Shown one piece after another: positions 1-6,436 of a stretch of DNA of 8,078 bases. The DNA lies in the NCBI GenBank assembly GCA_937959095.1, contig CALGLY010000528.1:1-8078 (forward strand). The letters are read 5' to 3'. The translations under genes and the position numbers were made by a program. A model generated the notes under the pieces. The model had not been told where the DNA came from, did not search any database, and worked only from the letters and a program-made list of their open reading frames with translations. The DNA comes from an uncultured Saprospiraceae bacterium (GTDB lineage: Bacteria; Bacteroidota; Bacteroidia; Chitinophagales; Saprospiraceae). The first letter of the stretch is position 1, and each line of letters begins with the position of its first letter.

Positions 1-782
1 GATTTATCCAATTCGAGTGGTACTAAATCATCATACCATAAAAAATTAGAAAGTTCCAAACGAGCATTTTCATACTCGACTAGGGCTTGGTTGAGTAAAA
101 GTTCCCGATTTTCGAATTGTATGAGTGATTCGAGGGTATCAATAGCAGGTTTATCGCCTTGCAGAAAACTTTGCCGCACAATGCCAAAGCGTGTACGCGC
201 TAAATCAAGCGAATTTTCATAGACCTGCACTACTCGGTAGCTATAAGTCCAATCCCAATAGTGTTCGATGGCACTCAAAAGCAAGTCATTCGTGATGCGC
301 CTTGCTTCAGCAATATTGACATCCCGTATAAGTCGTGCTTTTTGCACTTGTGCGCGTCGAGCATCAAACAGTAAACCACGCAACAGGGGCATTTCTACCC
401 CTGCTACCGCTTGTCCTGCTGCTGGTAGGTTATTTTCAGGATTCAGGAAAATTCCATTTGACCAAGTATAGGCTAGTTTTACATCTGCCCCAAACCAAGT
501 GGGGACTTTCAAACCTGCTTCCCCAATTCGGAAATAATTTTTTTCGGTGAAAGATTTATGTTCATAATCACCATACAATTTAGGGTCAAAGCCGCCTTTT
601 GCTTTCATTTGCTCTGCTGCGGTGTTAGCATCTAAAAGCGCGACCTGCTGCATTACAGGATGATAGGCACGTACCCACAGCAGAAAGCTATCTAAAGGAA
701 AAACGCGGCTCGTATCTGCCGCGTTTTGCCCGAATAGCGAACTAGTAATTATGAAAAAGAATAGGATGCTGAATACTCTCAT
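1..782 (-). CDS. TolC-family outer-membrane efflux protein, N-terminal part (cut by window edge)
   Basis: This is the outer-membrane channel of the export system encoded upstream. The window holds the first 260 codons; the rest lies beyond position 1. The protein starts with a short charged end, a hydrophobic stretch (residues 3-17) and SLFGQN, a signal peptide probably cleaved near residues 18-19. Residues about 28-60 form a helical stretch of the outer-membrane-factor type (SFLLWVRAYHPVMQQ). Residues 131-150 (MPLLRGLLFDARRAQVQKAR) and 199-219, with the GD..AIDTLES pattern, are typical of Bacteroidota TolC-like proteins. Residues about 219-249 are again helical. The ATG at 782 overlaps the TAA of the HlyD gene by one base (TAATG), which suggests translational coupling. 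The family is clear; the substrate is not. Confidence 0.9.
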   Translation of the reverse strand, partial: MRVFSILFFFIITSSLFGQNAADTSRVFPLDSFLLWVRAYHPVMQQVALLDANTAAEQMKAKGGFDPKLYGDYEHKSFTEKNYFRIGEAGLKVPTWFGADVKLAYTWSNGIFLNPENNLPAAGQAVAGVEMPLLRGLLFDARRAQVQKARLIRDVNIAEARRITNDLLLSAIEHYWDWTYSYRVVQVYENSLDLARTRFGIVRQSFLQGDKPAIDTLESLIQFENRELLLNQALVEYENARLELSNFLWYDDLVPLELDK

Positions 783-2164
783 TATTTCATTACTGCTTTT
801 ACGGGTGGCTTAAATTTAGCGTCTTTCTTTTCTTCAGCAGTTTCTTCATAAAAATCTGCGGGAAACCCGTTGAGTTGCCGCCAAAGCTCGTACCAAGCAG
901 GCACCGTATTGAGTAGCGCAATACCCTCCGCTCCTGAACCGACTCTTAATAATTCGGGCCATGGCTTCTCTGAATTATCTGCACCTACTAGAATGCGATA
1001 ATTTGATTTTTCATTCGGAATATTATCAATGGCTACAATGTTGCCACTGTACGTCCCGAAAGAGACATCGGGCCAACCCGAAAAAATGAAGGCTGGCCAA
1101 CCATCAAAAATAAAACGTACTTCTTGCCCTGACTTCATGAGTGGTAAATCCATTGGACGCACGTACAATTCCACCGCCAAATCATATACTTTAGGTACGA
1201 TGGTCATTACCTTTTCCCCTTCTTTTAGGATTTCTCCTACTCCTTCTTTCACCGCTTTGGTGATGTAACCTGCTTGTGGTGCAGTCACGTAATACATGCT
1301 GTTGCGGCGGCTATAATTTTCATGCTGATTGCGGAGCTTATTTAAGCTACCTTCAGCGTCGTAGCGTGCAGAAAGGGTACTGAATCTGTCAGAAGAAACC
1401 TTCGCAATTTTATTCGCATATTCATTATCAATGGCTTTGAATTGCAGCTTAGCAATGTGGATTTGATTCTCACTTTCTTGCAGTTTGTTTTCTGCTGATA
1501 CCAGTTTAGCACGCGTTTCCTGTACTTTCAATCGTTTCCCTTCCAAATCGCTCAAGGATTTAATGCCCTGTTGGAAAAGCGTATCCGTTCGGCGAAGCTG
1601 ATAGTCCGCCACTTCGTAATCCGCTTTTGCTTGTTCCACGTTTGCCACATTGCTTTGTTGCTTCAATTCAGATTGGCGAATTTTTTGTTCTAGTTGTTCT
1701 TTTTTCAAGGTGAATTCCTGACGCATCGCATCAATTTGACTATTTAAAGCGGCAGCTTTCTGTTCGTAGTTTTGAATGCTTGTCTCTTTTGCATCTACTT
1801 GATTGGCAGTACGTTCTACTAATTGCGGATCAAAGTATTCTGACTTTACTTCCGATAGAAAAACGATCGTATCGCCTGCTTCTACCAGGTCGCCTTCGCG
1901 CACATACCACTTTTCGATTCGTCCTGCGATTGCCGAATTGACCGTTTGTGGTCGTTGTTCGGGCAAGAGGGTCGTTACTTTGCCTTTCATCTGTATATTC
2001 TGTGTCCAAGGCATCAGTAATATTAAGAAACAAATAAATAAAGTAGCACTAATCCAAATCGTCAGCATGCGATTAGCGCGTGACAACTGCGTCACTTGGA
2101 AGGCAGAGAATTTTTGCTCAATCTGCTCTTTGTTTGGTATAGAGTTAGTAGATATATTAAGCAT
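782..2164 (-). CDS. HlyD-family membrane fusion (periplasmic adaptor) protein
   Basis: This protein should link the inner-membrane ABC exporter to the TolC channel. It has 460 residues from the chosen ATG at 2164. After a cytoplasmic N-terminus comes one membrane segment (residues about 34-51), then the first half of a biotinyl/lipoyl-like domain (about 74-105, with AGRIEKWYVREGDLVEAGDT). A long coiled coil rich in Gln, Lys and Glu follows (about 115-287), then the second lipoyl half (291-325, YVTAPQAGYITK) and a beta-barrel region (about 328-395) containing DGWPAFIFSGWP. An in-frame GTG 14 codons upstream (2206) was not chosen, because it lies inside a hairpin and would add a Phe/Lys stretch read from A/T runs. 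The start has only an A-rich leader and no Shine-Dalgarno sequence, as is common in Bacteroidota. The gene lies 69 nt after the ABC gene and overlaps tolC by 1 nt. Confidence 0.93.
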   Translation of the reverse strand: MLNISTNSIPNKEQIEQKFSAFQVTQLSRANRMLTIWISATLFICFLILLMPWTQNIQMKGKVTTLLPEQRPQTVNSAIAGRIEKWYVREGDLVEAGDTIVFLSEVKSEYFDPQLVERTANQVDAKETSIQNYEQKAAALNSQIDAMRQEFTLKKEQLEQKIRQSELKQQSNVANVEQAKADYEVADYQLRRTDTLFQQGIKSLSDLEGKRLKVQETRAKLVSAENKLQESENQIHIAKLQFKAIDNEYANKIAKVSSDRFSTLSARYDAEGSLNKLRNQHENYSRRNSMYYVTAPQAGYITKAVKEGVGEILKEGEKVMTIVPKVYDLAVELYVRPMDLPLMKSGQEVRFIFDGWPAFIFSGWPDVSFGTYSGNIVAIDNIPNEKSNYRILVGADNSEKPWPELLRVGSGAEGIALLNTVPAWYELWRQLNGFPADFYEETAEEKKDAKFKPPVKAVMK

Positions 2165-2176
2165 TCTTTTTTTTTG

Positions 2177-2214
2177 AAAAAAAGGGAGCGTGTTGCATTT
2201 TTGCACACGCTCCC
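2177..2214 (-). terminator. Intrinsic-terminator-shaped hairpin between the ABC and HlyD genes
   Basis: On the minus strand, a 9-bp GC-rich stem (GGGAGCGTG/CACGCTCCC) continues, after one bulged base, into a 4-bp TGCA stem closed by an AAAA loop (2184-2214). A run of seven T follows directly (2183-2177). The hairpin starts 19 nt after the ABC stop codon and ends before the HlyD start. On the plus strand no T-run follows the stem, so the direction is clear. As it lies inside an apparent operon, it may act as a partial terminator, an mRNA-stabilising 3' end or a processing site. The shape is seen; the function is inferred. Confidence 0.75.
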
Positions 2215-2233
2215 GTTGTACTAAAAAACACTG

Positions 2234-3973
2234 CTACATGGCTGCCGTCACAGCCTCATTATCTGTTAATTTGAATACATCTTGCACATAAGGATTTTTC
2301 TGCAAGTCATTGAAATGTCCTTCAACTACAATTTCTCCATCTTTTAACAAGATGATACGATCACATTTTCGAGCTAATTCAGGATTGCTAGAAACAGCAA
2401 ATAGTGTCCATTTCTTTGACTTATTTGTCAAAAAATCAATGATATGTCGCTTCTCTTGCTGCTCGATACGAGGAATAAAATGATCGATAACTAATAAGCT
2501 CGGATTGGCAATAATAGCGCGTGCTAAAATGATTTTCGCACGTACACTACGCGGAACATTCACGCCACCAGCTAGTAGTTCTGCATTATAGCCATGGGGC
2601 AAATGATTGATATAATGGTGCAAATCAATATTGCGTGCTATTTCAATAACTTGTTTCAATCCGATATCTTCTCCCAGCGTGATATTCTCGAGTATCGAGG
2701 CATTGAATAATTCATCTTGTGTGCCAAGACTCCCAACGTGTTCGCGCAAGCTTTCGATATTTAGACTTCTGAGTGGTACACCATTATAGGTTATCATCCC
2801 ATCAAATTGAGTATAAAGTCCTGCTACTAACTGCGCTAAAGTAGATTTGCCCGAACCATTGTAACCTGCTATGCAAATGCGTTCTCCTTTTTTTATATTT
2901 AGCTCAATATTGTTGAGCGTTGGCTTTTGAGCATCTGCATACTGGAAGCTCAAGCCATCTATTTCGATACCGATACCATCACCTGTCTCACATATTTCTT
3001 CGAAGCTTACTCCTTCTCCTCTTTCTAATGGCAAATCGGTGAGGTAACCAATCTTCTCCAAACCTGTCAATACATCATAAATCGTTTCCATGGTGAGGAT
3101 GAGCTTTTCGGCAGAGCCTAAAATCAAGATCACTACGATTTCAGCAGCTACAAATTGCCCTATACTGATTTGATTTTGGATAACGAGCAAACTTCCTAAT
3201 AATAATAAAGCTCCTGTGACAACGGTTTTAAACAATACAATGCTCCCGTATTGCATCAATAAAATGCGAAAATGAGATTTTCTTGCTCCCAAATAGTTAT
3301 TCGTCAAATCATTGGTGCGTTGCATAGGTAAATTACAACTCCCTGATAACTTGAATATATTCATAGCACGTCCTAGCTCTTCCAGCCAATGTGCGACTTG
3401 ATATTTATATTTACTTTCTTTGAGGCTTGTTTTGAGTCCTTGTGGGCCAGTTATCCAAAAAATAAGGGCTAAAATGAGCAGCAATAACGCACTAAAAAAC
3501 ACAAAGAAAGGATGATACAAGGATAACAGAATCAATCCAAATATAATCTGCAAAACGGCAGAAGAGAAATCAATTAAAATCTTCGGAATCCCTTTCTGAA
3601 TCGTCAAGGTGTCGAAGAAGCGATTGATAAGTTCAGGTGGATAGATGTCCGACAATGCCTCCAAGCGTAAGCGCGGAATACGCCAAGCAAACTCAAAGGC
3701 CGAGCGAGTAAAAATACGCCGTTGTAAGGTCTCTGTCACGGTCAGTTGCATCACTTTCAGAATGCCATTAAATGCTGTTGCAATAGTAATGACTGCTACT
3801 AATAGATAAAGCGAAGAAGAAGTTTGACCTCCTACTAGCAAGCTAATAATGGCTTGTGTACCTAGTGGTAGCGAAAGTGTAATGAGTCCTGCAAAGAGGG
3901 CATAAATATAGATGTAGCCTATGTCTTTGCGGTCTAGTTCGAGCAGTCGGAAAAAGCGACGTGTTGCTTTCAT
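2234..3973 (-). CDS. ABC exporter half-transporter with degenerate ATPase motifs
   Basis: A 579-residue fusion of a membrane domain and a nucleotide-binding domain, of normal length for an exporter half-transporter. The membrane domain (about 18-305) has hydrophobic segments near 20-47, 54-76, 133-152, 154-175, 240-264 and 269-292. No N-terminal C39 peptidase domain is present. The nucleotide-binding domain (about 335-560) has an aromatic residue before Walker A (Y345), an intact Walker A (GYNGSGKST, 370-378) and a Q-loop Gln (419). However, the signature reads LAGGVNVPRS (467-476) instead of LSGGQ, Walker B reads SLLVIDH with His498 where the catalytic Glu is expected, and the H-loop His is Ser528 (FAVSSNPE). 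ATP binding looks possible; strong hydrolysis looks doubtful. The ATG overlaps the thioesterase stop (ATGA). It is most likely the energising part of the HlyD/TolC system downstream. Confidence 0.92.
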   Translation of the reverse strand: MKATRRFFRLLELDRKDIGYIYIYALFAGLITLSLPLGTQAIISLLVGGQTSSSLYLLVAVITIATAFNGILKVMQLTVTETLQRRIFTRSAFEFAWRIPRLRLEALSDIYPPELINRFFDTLTIQKGIPKILIDFSSAVLQIIFGLILLSLYHPFFVFFSALLLLILALIFWITGPQGLKTSLKESKYKYQVAHWLEELGRAMNIFKLSGSCNLPMQRTNDLTNNYLGARKSHFRILLMQYGSIVLFKTVVTGALLLLGSLLVIQNQISIGQFVAAEIVVILILGSAEKLILTMETIYDVLTGLEKIGYLTDLPLERGEGVSFEEICETGDGIGIEIDGLSFQYADAQKPTLNNIELNIKKGERICIAGYNGSGKSTLAQLVAGLYTQFDGMITYNGVPLRSLNIESLREHVGSLGTQDELFNASILENITLGEDIGLKQVIEIARNIDLHHYINHLPHGYNAELLAGGVNVPRSVRAKIILARAIIANPSLLVIDHFIPRIEQQEKRHIIDFLTNKSKKWTLFAVSSNPELARKCDRIILLKDGEIVVEGHFNDLQKNPYVQDVFKLTDNEAVTAAM

Positions 3974-4362
3974 ATTTTAATCGTTGCAGTATCTATAAGT
4001 TGTTGCCGCGTCTTAAAGTGCGGTGTTGGGTGTTCTTTTTCGTCTACTTTCACAAATACAATACGTTCGATGCGGATAAGTGTCTTCTTAGAAACCAAAT
4101 TTCGTACTTCGCAACGGAATGTGATAGAGGTACGTCCCAAATCCAAAAAATCTATTCCAATCTCAATAATGTCTCCCTGCTTGGCAGAACTCACAAAATC
4201 AATTTCGGAGATGTATTTCGTCACTACTTTTTGACTATCGAGCTTACTCATTGCATAGATGCCTGCTTCTTCGTCTATCCATTTAAGTAAGCTACCACCA
4301 AAGAGTGTATTGTTAGCATTCAAATCGCTTGGGCGAATAAGTTTTCGACTGTAGTATTTCAT
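3970..4362 (-). CDS. Acyl-CoA thioesterase, hotdog fold (YciA/YkhA-like)
   Basis: A 130-residue single-hotdog protein that should hydrolyse acyl-CoA to free acid and CoA in the cytoplasm. The family pattern is clear: PSDLNANNTLFGGSLLKWID (11-30) matches the N-A-N-x-x-x-F-G-G...D signature, and Asp30 falls at the usual catalytic acid. It is followed by VVTKYISEIDFVSSAKQGD (46-64), a strand rich in GRTSITFRCEV, and a C-terminal VFVKVDE...PTPH segment. The length is normal. I chose the ATG at 4362; a TTG two codons upstream (4368) is in frame but less likely. The start is 2 nt after the stop of the 63-residue gene, and the end overlaps the ABC start by 4 nt, so it is probably co-translated with the exporter. 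Acyl chain preference cannot be read from the sequence. Confidence 0.88.
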   Translation of the reverse strand: MKYYSRKLIRPSDLNANNTLFGGSLLKWIDEEAGIYAMSKLDSQKVVTKYISEIDFVSSAKQGDIIEIGIDFLDLGRTSITFRCEVRNLVSKKTLIRIERIVFVKVDEKEHPTPHFKTRQQLIDTATIKI

Positions 4363-4364
4363 AA

Positions 4365-4556
4365 TCAATTATAGTAAGTTGCAATTTTTTTATCAAAACG
4401 CTGCGATTTATTCAAAATATTGTAATATCCATTTTTTAATCGCTCTTGGAAAAAGCTACGGCTCATCTCCACGGGTACATCCAAAAAAGGAAGTTTCAAC
4501 ATTACTTGCTCTTGGTCAGCTTCTATAAGAATAACTTGAACGATGGACTTTTTCAT
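4365..4556 (-). CDS. Small hypothetical protein, 63 residues
   Basis: I do not recognise this protein. It is 63 residues long, with no signal peptide and no membrane segment. The first part (2-22) looks like two short beta strands (SIVQVILIEA and QVMLKLPFL), followed by a charged, probably helical region (about 31-45, with SFFQERLKNGYYNI) and a basic C-terminus. It is probably a real gene: its ATG overlaps the stop of the HPF-like gene by 4 nt (ATGA) and its TGA lies 2 nt before the thioesterase start. Such spacing on both sides is hard to explain for a chance ORF. It may be a small cytoplasmic partner of the HPF-like protein, but nothing in the sequence proves this. Confidence 0.65.
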   Translation of the reverse strand: MKKSIVQVILIEADQEQVMLKLPFLDVPVEMSRSFFQERLKNGYYNILNKSQRFDKKIATYYN

Positions 4557-4843
4557 AAATTGGTAAGTGTTTTTGTTTTTGCTAAATAACGATGTGCATC
4601 TTTATACGTTTCGCGGAACAATTCGCCTAAATGCGCAGATTTATTTTTGATGATAATATCATCTCCAGCGATACCTAAACGCAAATGTGCCTGATAAACT
4701 TTTGGCGTATTCCCTTCGGTGCGAAGGAAAACTTCTGCATAAAGAAGATGCTTGAATTTTGCTGATAAATTACGCAACTTCCACTTCGTGAATCGAACGT
4801 ATTTATTGGATAAATTAGCTTGATTTTGAATGACGATATTCAT
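4553..4843 (-). CDS. HPF/RaiA-like ribosome-associated (hibernation-type) protein
   Basis: A 96-residue protein that fits the short HPF/RaiA family (sigma-54 modulation protein domain), whose members bind the 30S subunit and silence ribosomes under stress. What I see: an N-terminal strand (MNIVIQNQANLS), a helix with F..WKLRNLSAKF (18-30), a strand with AEVFLRTEGN (36-45), a strand with YQAHLRLGIAGDDIIIK (50-66), and a C-terminal amphipathic helix (70-90, LFRETYKDAHRYLAKTK) that is basic. The order beta-alpha-beta-beta-beta-alpha and the length match the short form without a dimerisation tail. It is the first gene of the packed cluster leading to the thioesterase and ABC exporter. Two inverted repeats precede its ATG. 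The match is by pattern, not by a search, so a diverged non-ribosomal role is possible. Confidence 0.65.
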   Translation of the reverse strand: MNIVIQNQANLSNKYVRFTKWKLRNLSAKFKHLLYAEVFLRTEGNTPKVYQAHLRLGIAGDDIIIKNKSAHLGELFRETYKDAHRYLAKTKTLTNL

Positions 4844-4846
4844 AGT

Positions 4847-4864
4847 TTACTTTGTTTAAAGTAA
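4847..4864. promoter_or_regulatory. 18-bp perfect inverted repeat just upstream of the HPF-like start
   Basis: TTACTTTGTTTAAAGTAA has 7-bp perfect arms around a 4-bp centre and ends 3 bp before the ATG at 4843. Its size and symmetry fit a TetR-type operator, and a TetR-type gene lies next to it. It could instead be an RNA hairpin covering the ribosome-binding region. The symmetry is seen; the role is inferred. Confidence 0.5.
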
Positions 4865-4894
4865 GGAGGCAACTATTATGCGCTGCCTCCTCAT
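4856..4894 (-). other. Possible 12-codon leader ORF before the HPF-like gene
   Basis: An ATG at 4894 opens a 12-codon frame, MRRQRIIVASLL, with a TAA ending 12 nt upstream of the HPF-like ATG. It begins with two AGG Arg codons, runs through the whole upstream hairpin (4864-4891) and stops inside the 18-bp inverted repeat. No Shine-Dalgarno sequence is visible. The placement is like that of regulatory leader peptides, but a frame this short can arise by chance. Confidence 0.3.
4864..4891 (-). promoter_or_regulatory. Leader hairpin upstream of the HPF-like gene
   Basis: On the minus strand, AGGAGGCA pairs perfectly with TGCCTCCT across a 12-nt loop. The structure lies 20 nt before the HPF-like ATG and touches the neighbouring inverted repeat at base 4864. 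No T-run follows in either direction, so it is not a standard terminator for the TetR gene. It more likely folds in the 5' leader of the HPF-thioesterase-ABC transcript. Confidence 0.5.
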
Positions 4895-4971
4895 GCAAGT
4901 ACGCTTCTATTTACTGCTGTCTACTATTAAAAAAACACTAGTTTTATCTATTGCTCGATTGTGCTTGTAAA

Positions 4972-5760
4972 TTAAAGGGTATGTTCCATAGCATTATCAG
5001 AAGAATGAGCGTTCGCATAACTTACTTTTTTTGTAGCGATTAGTTGATGATTTAGTTGCTCGTCTTTCCCAAAATCATAGGCATACAAAATACCAAAACA
5101 GAAATACTCTAATAAGTCTTTTACCCGCTGCGTGAGCATATTACCTTCGTTTTTTACATCTGTAAGTCGAGGCAAATGCTTTGCGAAATACAAGTTACTG
5201 TTTGCTGTTTCTAGCAAGCTACTTGCTAGGGAGCGTGGATACGGAAAATTTGGATTTACCTCTATGAGTAGATCTGCTATTTTTTCGCATAGTCGCTTAC
5301 AAGCAAGGAAAAAACCTTCCTTATTATCTGCATCTACCATCTTGTGGTGGTAGCCTTTTGCCCCCTCTGTCACTACTATGCGATGAAGGGCTTCTTCATC
5401 CACAAATTCAATAGAAGAGTTTTTCTTTGCCGCATCCGCTATTACATTCAATACAATCTTCAAGCGGGCTGCTGCACTAGTGATATTCATCGTATTTAGT
5501 TCAATACGCGCCGCCATCCATTCCCAATACCAATTGAGCAGGTATACAAATAACTGATGCTTATTCTCAAAATAACGATATATAGAAGGCTCGGCAGCAT
5601 TAATGACTTTAGATAATTTTCCGAAGGTGAAACACTCTAAACCTATTTTATCTATCATCAGTACGCTATGCTCTATAATACGCTTGCCCAAATCTGTAGT
5701 TTGAGGATCTTTTAGGTATAAGCTCTCATGTACTTTTATATTTATTACTAGATTGTTCAT
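4972..5760 (-). CDS. TetR/AcrR-family transcriptional regulator
   Basis: A 262-residue regulator, longer than the usual TetR length of about 200. The N-terminal DNA-binding domain covers about residues 24-74. Its helix-turn-helix and following helix read TFGKLSKVINAAEPSIYRYF ENKHQL (45-70), the standard TetR pattern with Y-x-Y-F and K before the first core helix. A further segment LLNWYWEWMAARIE (74-87) starts the ligand-binding or dimer core, which is helical up to about residue 240. The last 20 residues look disordered. The gene starts 11 nt after the ECF sigma stop, so both are probably co-transcribed, and it lies 128 nt before the HPF-thioesterase-ABC group, its most likely target together with its own promoter. 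The ligand is unknown; most relatives repress exporters. Confidence 0.85.
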   Translation of the reverse strand: MNNLVINIKVHESLYLKDPQTTDLGKRIIEHSVLMIDKIGLECFTFGKLSKVINAAEPSIYRYFENKHQLFVYLLNWYWEWMAARIELNTMNITSAAARLKIVLNVIADAAKKNSSIEFVDEEALHRIVVTEGAKGYHHKMVDADNKEGFFLACKRLCEKIADLLIEVNPNFPYPRSLASSLLETANSNLYFAKHLPRLTDVKNEGNMLTQRVKDLLEYFCFGILYAYDFGKDEQLNHQLIATKKVSYANAHSSDNAMEHTL

Positions 5761-5771
5761 AGATTATGGAT

Positions 5772-6293
5772 TTATGCGTTGATAGATACCGTATAACGTT
5801 GCTCAATTTGAGCCTTCAGAAACTTACGAGCTGCAAATACTCTGCTTTTTATTGTTCCGACAGGCAAATCCAACTGTTGACTAATTTCATCATATTTATA
5901 GCCTTGGTATGCCATCAAAAAAGGTTGCTTCAACTTGTCATTTAGCATCTCTACAAGGGCAAATAAATCCTGATAATAAACCAACTTTTCGCCATCGTTT
6001 TCGATACTGTTTCTTCCAGAATTGAGACGGAAATTTTCTGGACTGTTATCCATCACTTCTCCTCTGCGCTTGCGTTTGCGGAAGCTATTGATAAAGGCAT
6101 TCTTCATAATTGTACTCAACCATGCTTTTAAATTTGTTTCCGCACGAAACTTCTCTCGATTTTTGAATGCTAAGAAAGCAGTATCTTGATATAAATCATC
6201 TGCAGAACTTGCATCCCCTGTCAATTTATAAGCAAAAGCTCTCAAATATTGAGAAAGTGTATCAAACTCGCTTGCAAAATGTGTAGCATTCAT
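5772..6293 (-). CDS. ECF-type RNA polymerase sigma factor (sigma-70 family)
   Basis: A 173-residue sigma factor with regions 2 and 4 only, as in the ECF group. Region 2 covers about residues 10-78: the core-binding helix with SADDLYQDTAFLAFKNREKF and the -10 recognition part with NLKAWLSTIMKNAFINSFRK. A linker (79-105) rich in Arg, Asn and Ser follows. Region 4 covers about 108-165 with the helix-turn-helix YDEISQQLDLPVGTIKSRVF (134-153). The style (short, DLYQDTAFLAF, IMKNAFIN) fits the common Bacteroidota type. No anti-sigma gene follows; the next gene is the TetR-type regulator. A palindromic motif (6322-6336) lies 29 bp upstream of the ATG and could be an autoregulatory site. The genes it serves are not known. 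Confidence 0.92.
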   Translation of the reverse strand: MNATHFASEFDTLSQYLRAFAYKLTGDASSADDLYQDTAFLAFKNREKFRAETNLKAWLSTIMKNAFINSFRKRKRRGEVMDNSPENFRLNSGRNSIENDGEKLVYYQDLFALVEMLNDKLKQPFLMAYQGYKYDEISQQLDLPVGTIKSRVFAARKFLKAQIEQRYTVSINA

Positions 6294-6321
6294 AACGAAA
6301 AAGTTTTAAGCTTTAAAAAAT

Positions 6322-6336
6322 AATAGTTTTACTATC
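6322..6336. promoter_or_regulatory. Candidate operator copy A (AATAGTTTTACTATC)
   Basis: This is one of three copies of a 15-bp motif, AATAGYTTTACTATY, with inverted ATAG/CTAT half-sites. It lies 29 bp upstream of the sigma factor ATG. Copies B (6422-6436) and C (7774-7788) differ from it by one or two bases. The regulator that binds is unknown; the TetR-type protein is one candidate. Confidence 0.45.
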
Positions 6337-6421
6337 TTTTGTAGTTTAAACACTACTTAATTGTTTTGGTTCACTAAATTATAATAAAAATATTAAAAAA
6401 GATTTTAAACCTAAATAAAAT

Positions 6422-6436
6422 AATAGCTTTACTATT
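6422..6436. promoter_or_regulatory. Candidate operator copy B (AATAGCTTTACTATT)
   Basis: The most symmetrical copy, with perfect 5-bp arms AATAG/CTATT around CTTTA. It lies exactly 100 bp from copy A, on the TPR-gene side of the divergent intergenic region. It may control the plus-strand TPR promoter. No convincing TAnnTTTG element was found beside it. Confidence 0.45.

Noticed and set aside
268..550. Two short plus-strand ORFs over the TolC gene
   Set aside because: They overlap each other in different frames and lie opposite a convincing TolC protein.
1803..2177. Plus-strand ORF of 124 codons opposite HlyD
   Set aside because: It is antisense to a clear HlyD coding frame, has no recognisable domain, and its end is read from the A/T run at the HlyD start.
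2165..2206. GTG start 14 codons upstream for HlyD
   Set aside because: It lies inside the terminator-shaped hairpin and adds residues coded by homopolymer runs; ATG 2164 is simpler.
2234..3973. Bacteriocin-type exporter with C39 peptidase domain
   Set aside because: The membrane domain starts about 18 residues in; there is no room for a peptidase and no double-glycine precursor gene in the window.
3961..4290. Plus-strand ORF of 109 codons opposite the thioesterase
   Set aside because: The minus-strand frame holds the full hotdog signature; this one is Cys/Phe-rich and family-less, typical of a shadow frame.
4363..4368. TTG start two codons upstream for the thioesterase
   Set aside because: An ATG immediately follows in frame, and homologues usually begin close to it.
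4925..4946. Weak terminator for the TetR gene (AAAAC-TAGT-GTTTT then T-run on the minus strand)
   Set aside because: The stem has five mostly A-T pairs and the T-run is part of it; too weak to call.
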